Assembly (NCBI GenBank): GCA_028274465.1
Contig: CM051456.1
Location: forward strand, 49,095,011-49,159,010
Origin: Plantago ovata
Lineage: Eukaryota > Streptophyta > Magnoliopsida > Lamiales > Plantaginaceae
Direction of reading: 5' to 3'
Length of the DNA: 64,000 nucleotides
A program made the translations under genes and the position numbers. Positions 41,901 to 54,578 of the stretch are shown piece by piece (position 1 is the first letter of the stretch; each line of letters starts with the position of its first letter). The notes under the pieces were generated by a model. The model saw nothing but the letters and a program-made list of their open reading frames with translations. It had not been told where the DNA came from and did not search any database.

Positions 41901-42609
41901 GTAGTTAGTTCTCTCCTATGTTTGCGGAAAGGGATATCATAATGGAACACTCTATATAGCAATCTAACAAATCTAGTGATCTAGTTGTTGTTCTATATAA
42001 AGGGAAGACATACAACTCATTCTTTACATGGAATTGTCTCTTTCATCTACCTAATGCAATAGAAAGTGAATGAATGAATCAATAGACAACTAATCTGGTT
42101 TGTAAGGGTAATGGAAAGGTTAGTTTCAGCTATAGTACTTGTAGTTAGTTCTCTCCTATGTTTGAGGAAATGGATATCATAATGGAACACTCTAAATAGC
42201 AATCTAACTAATCAGGTGATCTAGTAGTTGTTCTATATATACAACTCATTCTTTACATGGGATTGTATCTTTCATCTACCTAAAGCAATAGAAATTGAAT
42301 GAATGAATCAATAGACAACTAATCTAGTTTGTAAGGGTAATGGAAAGGTTAGTTTCAACTATAGTACTTGTAGTCAGTGCTCTCCTATGTTTGAGGAAAG
42401 GGATATCATAATGGAACACTCTAAATAGCAATCTAACTAATCTAGTGATCTAGTAGTTGATCTAGTAGTTGTTCTATATATACAGCTCATTCTTCACATG
42501 GCATTGTATCTTCCATCTACATAAAGCAATAGAAAGTGGATGAATGAATTATCTAGTTAGTAAGCACAATAGATAGGTTAGTTTCAATGGACTCGTTAAC
42601 CTTCTCATT
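35942..42609 (+). repeat. Higher-order domain 6 (two copies of a 3334-bp repeat)
   Basis: Unit lengths 757, 529, 759, 530 and 759 bp sum to 3334 and occur in the same order at 35942-39275 and 39276-42609. Private variants shared by both copies include acgtggg, aacgaagcaaggg, ctaataccaatc-like changes (aaataccaatc) and aatcaggtgatc. The A-B unit here lacks the 83-bp duplication seen in its relatives at 26.7, 29.3 and 32.8 kb. Confidence 0.88.
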
Positions 42610-45600
42610 AAGGAAGCAAGGGAACTTCTTATTTGATTTTGTATATAACTCTAGTACTTGTAGTTAGTTCTCTCCTATGCGTGCGGAAAGGGATATCATA
42701 ACGGAACACTCTATATAGCAATCTAACAAATCTAGTGATCTAGTTGTTGTTCTATATAAAGGGAAGACATACAACTCATTCTTTACATGGGATTGTATCT
42801 TTCATCTACCTAATGCAATGGAAAGTGAATGAATGAATCAATAGACAACTAATCTAGTTTGAAGGGTAATGGAAAGGTTAGTTTCAGCTATAGTACTTGT
42901 AGTTAGTTCTCTCCTATGTTTGAGGAAAGGGATATCATAATGGAACAGTCTAAATAGCAATCTAACTAATCTAGTGATCTGGTAGTTGATCTAGTAGTTG
43001 TTTTATACATACAGCTCATTCTTCACATGGCATTGTATCTTTCATCTACATAAAGCAATAGAAAGTGGATGAATGAATCATCTAGTTAGTAAGCACAATA
43101 GATAGGTTAGTTTCAATGGTCTCTTGAACTTGATCATTAAGGAAGCAAGGGAACTTCTTATTTGATTGTGTATATAACTCTAGTACTTGTAGTTAGTTCT
43201 CTCCTATGTTTGCGGAAGGGATATCATAACGGAACACTCTATATAGCAATCTAACAAATCTAGTGATCTAGTTGTTGTTTTATATAAAGGGAAGACATAC
43301 AACTCATTCTTTTCATGGGATTATATCTTTCATCTACCTAAAGTAATAGAAAGTGAATGAATGAATCAATAGACAACTAATCTAGTTTGTAAGGCTAATG
43401 GAAAGGTTAGTTTCAGCTATAGTACTTGTAGTTAGTTCTCTCCTATGTTTGAGGAAAGGGATATCATAATGGAACACTCTAAATAGCAATCTAACTAATC
43501 TAGTGATCTAGTAGTTGATCTAGTAGTTGTTTTATACATACAGCTCATTCTTCACATGACATTGTATCTTTCATCTACATAAAGCAATAGAAAGTGGATG
43601 AATGAATCATCTAGTCAGTAAGCACAATAGATAGGTTAGTTTCAATGGACTCTTTAACTTGCTCATTAACGAAGCAAGGGAACTTCTTATTTGATTGTGT
43701 ATATAACTCTAGTACTTGTAGTTAGTTCTCTCCTATGTTTGCGGAAAGGGATATCATAATGGAACACTCTATATAGCAATCTAACAAATCTAGTGATCTA
43801 GTTGTTGTTCTATATAAAGGGAAGACATACAACTCATTCTTTACATGGAATTGTCTCTTTCATCTACCTAATGCAATAGAAAGTGAATGAATGAATCAAT
43901 AGACAACTAATCTAGTTTGTAAGGGTAATGGAAAGGTTAGTTTCAGCTATAGTACTTGTAGTTAGTTCTCTCCTATGTTTGAGGAAATGGATATCATAAT
44001 GGAACACTCTAAATAGCAATCTAACTAATCTAGTGATCTAGTAGTTGTTCTATATATACAACTCATTCTTTACATGGGATTGTATCTTTCATCTACCTAA
44101 AGCAATAGAAATTGAATGAATGAATCAATAGACAACTAATCTAGTTTGTAAGGGTAATGGAAAGGTTAGTTTCAACTATAGTACTTGTAGTCAGTGCTCT
44201 CCTATGTTTGAGGAAAGGGATATCATAATGGAACACTCTAAATAGCAATCTAACTAATCTAGTGATCTAGTAGTTGATCTAGTAGTTGTTCTATATATAC
44301 AGCTCATTCTTCACATGGCATTGTATCTTCCATCTACATAAATCAATAGAAAGTGGATGAATGAATCATCTAGTTAGTAAGCACAATAGATAGGTTAGTT
44401 TCAATGGACTCGTTAACCTTCTCATTAAGGAAGCAAGGGAACTTCTTATTTGATTTTGTATATAACTCTAGTACTTGTAGTTAGTTCTCTCCTATGCGTG
44501 CGGAAAGGGATATCATAACGGAACACTCTATATAGCAATCTAACAAATCTAGTGATCTAGTTGTTGTTCTATATAAAGGGAAGACATACAACTCATTCTT
44601 TACATGGGATTGTATCTTTCATCTACCTAATGCAATGGAAAGTGAATGAATGAATCAATAGACAACTAATCTAGTTTGAAGGGTAATGGAAAGGTTAGTT
44701 TCAGCTATAGTACTTGTAGTTAGTTCTCTCCTATGTTTGAGGAAAGGGATATCATAATGGAACAGTCTAAATAGCAATCTAACTAATCTAGTGATCTGGT
44801 AGTTGATCTAGTAGTTGTTTTATACATACAGCTCATTCTTCACATGGCATTGTATCTTTCATCTACATAAAGCATAGAAAGTGGATGAATGAATCATCTA
44901 GTTAGTAAGCACAATAGATAGGTTAGTTTCAATGGTCTCATGAACTTGATCATTAAGGAAGCAAGGGAACTTCTTATTTGATTGTGTATATAACTCTAGT
45001 AATTGTAGTTAGTTCTCTCCTATGTTTGCGGAAAGGGATATCATAACGGAACTCTCTATATAGCAATCTAACAAATCTAGTGATCTAGTTGTTGTTTTAT
45101 ATAAAGGGAAGACATACAACTCATTCTTTTCATGGGATTATATCTTTCATCTACCTAAAGTAATAGAAAGTGAATGAATGAATCAATAGACAACTAATCT
45201 AGTTTGTAAGGGTAATGGAAAGGTTAGTTTCAGCTATAGTACTTGTAGTCAGTCCTCTCCTATGTTTGAGGAAAGGGATATCATAATGGAACACTCTAAT
45301 AGCAATCTAATTAATGTAGTGATCTAGTAGTTGTTCTATACATACAACTCATTCTTTACATGGGATTGTATCTTTCATCTACCTAAAGCAATAGAAAGTG
45401 AATGAATGAATCAATAGACAACTAATGTAGTTTGAAGGGTAATGGAAAGGTTAGTTTTAGCTATAGTACTTGTAGTTAGTTCTCTCCTATGTTTGAGGAA
45501 AGGGATATCATAATGGAACAGTCTAAATAGCAATCTAACTAATCTAGTGATCTAGTAGTTGTTTTATACATACAGCTCATTCTTCACATGGCATTGTGTC

Positions 45601-48600
45601 TTTCATCTACATAAAGCAATAGAAAGTGGATGAATGAATCATCTAGTTAGTAAGCACAATAGATAGGTTAGTTTCAATGGACTCGTTAACTTGCTCATTA
45701 AGGAAGCAAGGGAACTTCTTATTTGATTTTGTATATAACTCTAGTACTTGTAGTTAGTTCTCTCCTATGTTTGCGGAAAGGGATATCATAACGGAACACT
45801 CTATATAGCAATCTAACTAATCTAGTGATCTAGTTGTTGTCTATATAAAGGGAAGACATACAACTCATTCTTTACATGGGATTGTATATTTCATCTACCT
45901 AATGCAATAGAAAGTGAATGAATGAATCAATAGACAACTAATCTAGTTTGTAAGGGTAATGGAAAGGTTAGTTTCAGCTACAGTACTTGTAGTTAGTTCT
46001 CTCCTATGTTTGAGGAAATGGATATCATAATGGAACACTCTAAATAGCAATCTAACTAATCTAGTGATCTAGTAGTTGTTCTATATATACAACTCATTCT
46101 TTACATGGGATTGTATCTTTCATCTACCTAAAGCAATAGAAATTGAATGAATGAATCAATAGACAACTAATCTAGTTTGTAAGGGTAATGGAAAGGTTAG
46201 TTTCAACTATAGTACTTGTAGTCAGTGCTCTCCTATGTTTGAGGAAAGGGATATCATAATGGAACACTCTAAATAGCAATCTAACTAATCTAGTGATCTA
46301 GTAGTTGATCTAGTAGTTGTTCTATATATACAGCTCATTCTTCACATGGCATTGTATCTTCCATCTACATAAAGCAATAGAAAGTGGATGAATGAATCAT
46401 CTAGTTAGTAAGCACAATAGATAGGTTAGTTTCAATGGACTCTTTAACTTGCTCATTAAGGAGGCAAGGGAACTTCCTATTTGATTGTGTATATAACTCT
46501 AGTACTTGTAGTTAGTTCTCTCCTATGCTTGCGGAAAGGGATATCATAACGGAACACTCTATATAGCAATCTAACAAATCTAGTGATCTAGTTGTTGTTC
46601 TATATAAAGGGAAGACATACAACTCATTCTTTACATGGGATTGTATCTTTCATCTACCTAATGCAATGGAAAGTGAATGAATGAATCAATAGACAACTAA
46701 TCTAGTTTGAAGGGTAATGGAAAGGTTAGTTTCAGCTATAGTACTTGTAGTTAGTTCTCTCCTATGTTTGAGGAAAGGGATATCATAATGGAACAGTCTA
46801 AATACCAATCTAACTAATCTAGTGATCTGGTAGTTGATCTAGTAGTTGTTTTATACATACAGCTCATTCTTCACATGGCATTGTATCTTTCATCTACATA
46901 AAGCAATAGAAAGTGGATGAATGAATCATCTAGTCAGTAAGCACAATAGATAGGTTAGTTTCAATGGACTCTTTAACTTGCTCATTAACGAAGCAAGGGA
47001 ACTTCTTATTTGATTGTGTATATAACTCTAGTACTTGTAGTTAGTTCTCTCCTATGTTTTCGGAAAGGGATATCATAATGGAACACTCTATATAGCAATC
47101 TAACAAATCTAGTGATCTAGTTGTTGTTCTATATAAAGGGAAGACATACAACTCATTCTTTACATGGAATTGTCTCTTTCATCTACCTCATGCAATAGAA
47201 AGTGAATGAATGAATCAATAGACAACTAATCTAGTTTGTAATGGTAATGGAAAGGTTAGTTTCAGCTATAGTACTTGTAGTTAGTTCTCTCCTATGTTTG
47301 AGGAAATGGATATCATAATGGAACACTCTAAATAGCAATCTAACTAATCTAGTGATCTAGTAGTTGTTCTATATATACAACTCATTCTTTACATGGGATT
47401 GTATCTTTCATCTACCTAAAGCAATAGAAATTGAATGAATGAATCAATAGACAACTAATCTAGTTTGTAAGGGTAATGGAAAGGTTAGTTTCAACTATAG
47501 TACTTGTAGTCAGTGCTCTCCTATGTTTGAGGAAAGGGATATCATAATGGAACACTCGAAATAGCAATCTAACTAATCTAGTGATCTAGTAGTTGATCTA
47601 GTAGTTGTTCTATATATACAGCTCATTCTTCACATGGCATTGTATCTTCCATCTACATAAAGCAATAGAAAGTGGATGAATGAATCATCTAGTTAGTAAG
47701 CACAATAGATAGGTTAGTTTCAATGGACTCGTTAACCTTCTCATTAAGGAAGCAAGGGAACTTCTTATTTGATTTTGTATATAACTCTAGTACTTGTAGT
47801 TAGTTCTCTCCTATGCGTGCGGAAAGGGATATCATAACGGAACACTCTATATAGCAATCTAACAAATCTAGTGATCTAGTTGTTGTTCTATATAAAGGGA
47901 AGACATACAACTCATTCTTTACATGGGATTGTATCTTTCATCTACCTAATGCAATGGAAAGTGAATGAATGAATCAATAGACAACTAATCTAGTTTGAAG
48001 GGTAATGGAAAGGTTAGTTTCAGCTATAGTACTTGTAGTTAGTTCTCTCCTATGTTTGAGGAAAGGGATATCATAATGGAACAGTCTAAATAGCAATCTA
48101 ACTAATCTAGTGATCTGGTAGTTGATCTAGTAGTTGTTTTATACATACAGCTCATTCTTCACATGGCATTGTATCTTTCATCTACATAAAGCAATAGAAA
48201 GTGGATGAATGAATCATCTAGTTAGTAAGCACAATAGATAGGTTAGTTTCAATGGTCTCTTGAACTTGATCATTAAGGAAGCAAGGGAACTTCTTATTTG
48301 ATTGTGTATATAACTCTAGTAATTGTAGTTAGTTCTCTCCTATGTTTGCGGAAAGGGATATCATAACGGAACTCTCTATATAGCAATCTAACAAATCTAG
48401 TGATCTAGTTGTTGTTTTATATAAAGGGAAGACATACAACTCATTCTTTTCATGGGATTATATCTTTCATCTACCTAAAGTAATAGAAAGTGAATGAATG
48501 AATCAATAGACAACTAATCTAGTTTGTAAGGGTAATGGAAAGGTTAGTTTCAGCTATAGTACTTGTAGTCAGTCCTCTCCTATGTTTGAGGAAAGGGATA

Positions 48601-51600
48601 TCATAATGGAACACTCTAATAGCAATCTAATTAATGTAGTGATCTAGTAGTTGTTCTATACATACAACTCATTCTTTACATGGGATTGTATCTTTCATCT
48701 ACCTAAAGCAATAGAAAGTGAATGAATGAATCAATAGACAACTAATGTAGTTTGAAGGGTAATGGAAAGGTTAGTTTTAGCTATAGTACTTGTAGTTAGT
48801 TCTCTCCTATGTTTGAGGAAAGGGATATCATAATGGAACAGTCTAAATAGCAATCTAACTAATCTAGTGATCTAGTGATCTAGTAGTTGTTTTATACATA
48901 CAGCTCATTCTTCACATGGCATTGTGTCTTTCATCTACATAAAGCAATAGAAAGTGGATGAATGAATCATCTAGTTAGTAAGCACAATAGATAGGTTAGT
49001 TTCAATGGACTCGTTAACTTGCTCATTAAGGAAGCAAGGGAACTTCTTATTTGATTTTGTATATAACTCTAGTACTTGTAGTTAGTTCTCTCCTATGTTT
49101 GCGGAAAGGGATATCATAACGGAACACTCTATATAGCAATCTAACTAATCTAGTGATCTAGTTGTTGTCTATATAAAGGGAAGACATACAACTCATTCTT
49201 TACATGGGATTGTATATTTCATCTACCTAATGCAATAGAAAGTGAATGAATGAATCAATAGACAACTAATCTAGTTTGTAAGGGTAATGGAAAGGTTAGT
49301 TTCAGCTACAGTACTTGTAGTTAGTTCTCTCCTATGTTTGAGGAAATGGATATCATAATGGAACACTCTAAATAGCAATCTAACTAATCTAGTGATCTAG
49401 TAGTTGTTCTATATATACAACTCATTCTTTACATGGGATTGTATCTTTCATCTACCTAAAGCAATAGAAATTGAATGAATGAATCAATAGACAACTAATC
49501 TAGTTTGTAAGGGTAATGGAAAGGTTAGTTTCAACTATAGTACTTGTAGTCAGTGCTCTCCTATGTTTGAGGAAAGGGATATCATAATGGAACACTCTAA
49601 ATAGCAATCTAACTAATCTAGTGATCTAGTAGTTGATCTAGTAGTTGTTCTATTTATACAGCTCATTCTTCACATGGCATTGTATCTTCCATCTACATAA
49701 AGCAATAGAAAGTGGATGAATGAATCATCTAGTTAGTAAGCACAATAGATAGGTTAGTTTCAATGGACTCTTTAACTTGCTCATTAAGGAGGCAAGGGAA
49801 CTTCCTATTTGATTGTGTATATAACTCTAGTACTTGTAGTTAGTTCTCTCCTATGCTTGCGGAAAGGGATATCATAACGGAACACTCTATAGCAATCTAA
49901 CAAATCTAGTGATCTAGTTGTTGTTCTATATAAAGGGAAGACATACAACTCATTCTTTACATGGGATTGTATCTTTCATCTACCTAATGCAATGGAAAGT
50001 GAATGAATGAATCAATAGACAACTAATCTAGTTTGAAGGGTAATGGAAAGGTTAGTTTCAGCTATAGTACTTGTAGTTAGTTCTCTCCTATGTTTGAGGA
50101 AAGGGATATCATAATGGAACAGTCTAAATACCAATCTAACTAATCTAGTGATCTGGTAGTTGATCTAGTAGTTGTTTTATACATACAGCTCATTCTTCAC
50201 ATGGCATTGTATCTTTCATCTACATAAAGCAATAGAAAGTGGATGAATGAATCATCTAGTCAGTAAGCACAATAGATAGGTTAGTTTCAATGGACTCTTT
50301 AACTTGCTCATTAACGAAGCAAGGGAACTTCTTATTTGATTGTGTATATAACTCTAGTACTTGTAGTTAGTTCTCTCCTATGTTTTCGGAAAGGGATATC
50401 ATAATGGAACACTCTATATAGCAATCTAACAAATCTAGTGATCTAGTTGTTGTTCTATATAAAGGGAAGACATACAACTCATTCTTTACATGGAATTGTC
50501 TCTTTCATCTACCTAATGCAATAGAAAGTGAATGAATGAATCAATAGACAACTAATCTAGTTTGTAAGGGTAATGGAAAGGTTAGTTTCAGCTATAGTAC
50601 TTGTAGTTAGTTCTCTCCTATGTTTGAGGAAATGGATATCATAATGGAACACTCTAAATAGCAATCTAACTAATCTAGTGATCTAGTAGTTGTTCTATAT
50701 ATACAACTCATTCTTTACATGGGATTGTATCTTTCATCTACCTAAAGCAATAGAAATTGAATGAATGAATCAATAGACAACTAATCTAGTTTGTAAGGGT
50801 AATGGAAAGGTTAGTTTCAACTATAGTACTTGTAGTCAGTGCTCTCCTATGTTTGAGGAAAGGGATATCATAATGGAACACTCGAAATAGCAATCTAACT
50901 AATCTAGTGATCTAGTAGTTGATCTAGTAGTTGTTCTATATATACAGCTCATTCTTCACATGGCATTGTATCTTCCATCTACATAAAGCAATAGAAAGTG
51001 GATGAATGAATCATCTAGTTAGTAAGCACAATAGATAGGTTAGTTTCAATGGACTCGTTAACCTTCTCATTAAGGAAGCAAGGGAACTTCTTATTTGATT
51101 TTGTATATAACTCTAGTACTTGTAGTTAGTTCTCTCCTATGCGTGCGGAAAGGGATATCATAACGGAACACTCTATATAGCAATCTAACAAATCTAGTGA
51201 TCTAGTTGTTGTTCTATATAAAGGGAAGACATACAACTCATTCTTTACATGGGATTGTATCTTTCATCTACCTAATGCAATGGAAAGTGAATGAATGAAT
51301 CAATAGACAACTAATCTAGTTTGAAGGGTAATGGAAAGGTTAGTTTCAGCTATAGTACTTGTAGTTAGTTCTCTCCTATGTTTGAGGAAAGGGATATCAT
51401 AATGGAACAGTCTAAATAGCAATCTAACTAATCTAGTGATCTGGTAGTTGATCTAGTAGTTGTTTTATACATACAGCTCATTCTTCACATGGCATTGTAT
51501 CTTTCATCTACATAAAGCAATAGAAAGTGGATGAATGAATCATCTAGTTAGTAAGCACAATAGATAGGTTAGTTTCAATGGTCTCTTGAACTTGATCATT

Positions 51601-52345
51601 AAGGAAGCAAGGGAACTTCTTATTTGATTGTGTATATAACTCTAGTAATTGTAGTTAGTTCTCTCCTATATTTGCGGAAAGGGATATCATAACGGAACTC
51701 TCTATATAGCAATCTAACAAATCTAGTGATCTAGTTGTTGTTTTATATAAAGGGAAGACATACAACTCATTCTTTTCATGGGATTATATCTTTCATCTAC
51801 CTAAAGTAATAGAAAGTGAATGAATGAATCAATAGACAACTAATCTAGTTTGTAAGGGTAATGGAAAGGTTAGTTTCAGCTATAGTACTTGTAGTCAGTC
51901 CTCTCCTATGTTTGAGGAAAGGGATATCATAATGGAACACTCTAATAGCAATCTAATTAATGTAGTGATCTAGTAGTTGTTCTATACATACAACTCATTC
52001 TTTACATGGGATTGTATCTTTCATCTACCTAAAGCAATAGAAAGTGAATGAATGAATCAATAGACAACTAATGTAGTTTGAAGGGTAATGGAAAGGTTAG
52101 TTTTAGCTATAGTACTTGTAGTTAGTTCTCTCCTATGTTTGAGGAAAGGGATATCATAATGGAACAGTCTAAATAGCAATCTAACTAATCTAGTGATCTA
52201 GTAGTTGTTTTATACATACAGCTCATTCTTCACATGGCATTGTGTCTTTCATCTACATAAAGCAATAGAAAGTGGATGAATGAATCATCTAGTTAGTAAG
52301 CACAATAGATAGGTTAGTTTCAATGGACTCGTTAACTTGCTCATT
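42610..52345 (+). repeat. Higher-order domain 7 (about 3.32-kb period)
   Basis: After three bridging units (529, 529, 759), the series 528, 745, 758, 529, 759 bp starts at 44427, and 529, 753, 758, 527, 759 starts at 47746. A third copy begins at 51072 and breaks off after two units. Copies are marked by cctatgcgtgcgg, the leader variant actcgttaacc, and aattgtagttag in the next unit. Confidence 0.87.
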
Positions 52346-53580
52346 AAGGAAGCAAGGGAACTTCTTATTTGATTTTGTATATAACTCTAGTACTTGTAGT
52401 TAGTTCTCTCCTATGTTTGCGGAAAGGGATATCATAACGGAACACTCTATATAGCAATCTAACTAATCTAGTGATCTAGTTGTTGTCTATATAAAGGGAA
52501 GACATACAACTCATTCTTTACATGGGATTGTATATTTCATCTACCTAATGCAATAGAAAGTGAATGAATGAATCAATAGACAACTAATCTAGTTTGTAAG
52601 GGTAATGGAAAGGTTAGTTTCAGCTATAGTACTTGTAGTTAGTTCTCTCCTATGTTTGAGGAAAGGGATATCATAATGGACACTCTAAATAGAAACCTAA
52701 CTAATCTAGTGACCTATTAGTTGTTCTATACATACAACTCATTCTTCACATGGCATTGTATCTTTCATCTACATAAAGCAATAGAAACTGGATGAATGAA
52801 TCATCTAGTTAGTAAGCACAATAGATAGGTTAGTTTCAATTGACTCTTTAACTTGCTCATTATGGAAGCAAGGGAACTTCTTATTTGATTGTGTATATAA
52901 CTCTAGTACTTGTAGTTAGTTCTCTCCTATGTTTGCGGATAGGGATATCATAACGGAACACTCTACATAGAAATCTAACTAATCTAGTGATCTAGTTGTT
53001 GTTCTATATAAAGGGAAGACATACAACTCATTCTTTACATGGGACTGTATCTTTCATCTACCTAAAGCAATAGAAAGTGAATGAATGAATAAATAGACAA
53101 CTAATCTAGTTTGTAAAGGTAATGGAAAGGTTAGTTTCAGCTATAGTACCTGTAGTTTGTTCTCTCCTATGTTTGAGGAAAGGGATATCATAATGGAAAA
53201 CTCTAAATAGGAATCTAACTAATCTAGTGATCTAGTAGTTGTTCTATACATACAACTCATTCTTCACATGGCATTGTATCTTTCATCTACATAAAGCAAT
53301 AGAAAGAGGATGAATGAATCATCTAGTTAGTAAGCACAATAGATAGGTTAGTTTCAATGGACTCTTTAACTTGGTCATTAAGGAAGCAAGGGAACTTCTT
53401 ATTTGATTGTGTATATAACTCTAGTACTTGTAGTTAGTTCTCTCCTATGTTTGCGGAAAGGGATATCATAACGGAACACTCTATATAGAAATCTAACTAA
53501 TCTAGTGATCTAGTTGTTGTTCTATATAAAGGGAAGACATACAACTCATTCTTTACATGGGATTGTATCTTTGATCTACC
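52346..53580 (+). repeat. Degenerate edge of the left array
   Basis: Monomers here carry many variants not seen inside the array: tatggaagcaagg in place of the unit start at 52862, acctgtagtttg, tagaaacctaac, and ggatagggatatc. Unit lengths fall to 516 and 528 bp. They do not match any of the long-period copies to the left. Confidence 0.8.
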
Positions 53581-53765
53581 TTTTTTTTAAATAAACCGCG
53601 CTTGTATTAAAAATAACAGAATGTCAGAGACCAATCTAGAGCCCACATGCGGACTTAGATGCAAACAAGAATACAAAGACAAATCTAATGTACACAGAAA
53701 ACTAAACGAGGAAAAGAAATTCCTGGTTGCAACCACGGGCCTCGTTAAAACCCATCCATAGAAAA
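53581..53765 (-). mobile_element. LINE 3'-end fragment, 5'-truncated
   Basis: Read on the minus strand this is the last 185 bp of an L1-type LINE ending in a short poly(A), seen as eight T at 53581. It shares with the larger LINE at 57122 the stretch gaaattcctggttgcaacc, the following cacgggcctcgttaaaaccc, and ccatagaaaa. Its 5' truncation falls 4 nt into the loop of the 3'-UTR hairpin. The joint with satellite shows a 3-nt exact overlap (aaa). About 11 bp of the satellite monomer are missing and no target-site duplication is visible. It carries no coding sequence. Confidence 0.85.
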
Positions 53766-54577
53766 GTGAATGAATGAATCTATAGACAACTAATCTAGTT
53801 TGTAAGGGTAATGGAAAGGTTAGTTTCAGCTATAGTACTTGTAGTTAGTTCTCTACTATGTTTGAGGAAAGGGATATCATAATGGAACACTCTAAATAGC
53901 AATCTAACTAATCTAGTGATCTAGTAGTTGTTCTACACATTTAACTCATTCTTTACATGGATTTGTATCTTTCATCTACCTAAAGCAATAGAAAGTGAAT
54001 GAATGAATCAATAGACAACTAATCTAGTTTGTAAGTGTAATGTAAAGGTTAGTTTCAGCTACAAAACTTGTAGTTAGTTCTCTCCTAGGATTGAGGAAAT
54101 GGATATCATAATGGAACACTCTAAATAGCAATATAACTAATCTAGTGATCTAGTAGTTGATCTAGTAGTTGTTCTATACATACAGCTCATTCTTCAAATG
54201 GCATTGTATCTTTCATCTACATAAAGCAATAGAAAGTGGATGAATGAATCTTCTAGTTAGTAAGCACAATAGATAGGTTAGTTTCAATGGACTCGTTAAC
54301 TTGCTCATTAAGGAAGCAAGGGAACTTCTTATTTGATTTTGTATATATAACTCTAGTACTTGTAGTTAGTTCTCTCCTATGTTTGCGGAAAGGGATATCA
54401 TAACGGAACACTCTATATAGCAATCTAACTAATCTAGTGATCTAGTTGTTGTCTATATTAAGGGAAGACATACAACTCATTCTTTACATGAGATTGTATA
54501 TTTCATCTACCTAATGCAATAGAAAGTGAATGAATGAATCAATAGACAACTAATCTAGTTTGTAAAGGTAATGGAAA
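53763..54577 (+). repeat. Satellite array between the LINE fragment and the LTR
   Basis: The satellite resumes at aaagtgaatgaatg, in register with the copy interrupted at 53580. It continues through C- and B-type monomers and a last A unit opening at 54310. These copies are diverged (tcctaggattgagg, gtaagtgtaatgtaaagg, atatatataactc). The array stops at ggtaatggaaa, where the LTR begins. Confidence 0.95.
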
Positions 54578-54578
54578 T

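Larger units (their letters stand above)
1..53580 (+). repeat. Satellite array, left arm, with higher-order repeats
   Basis: The whole stretch is tandem copies of one AT-rich family. Each monomer carries the ordered landmarks tagtacttgtagttagt, tctctcctatgtttg, gggatatcata, agcaatctaa, gtgatctagt, actcattctt, atctttcatctac and gaatgaatga. Monomers come as A, C and B and are grouped as A-B, A-C-B or A-C-C-B. The start of each group (aaggaagcaaggg, or the variant aacgaagcaaggg) recurs at 1, 530, 1287, 2044, 2801, 3330, 4087, 4616, 5373 and onward, 84 times up to 54310. Spacings are mostly 529-530, 757 and 759 bp. No sustained reading frame is present in any part. Function is unknown. A centromeric, subtelomeric or knob-like location cannot be told from sequence. 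Confidence 0.98.

Noticed and set aside
1..53580. CRISPR-like array
   Set aside because: Repeats are contiguous monomers of 230-290 bp with no short repeat/unique spacer alternation, and the sequence is plant.
1..53580. Hidden genes in the satellite
   Set aside because: Stop codons recur in all frames within each monomer (tag, taa and tga words are everywhere), and no sustained frame exists.
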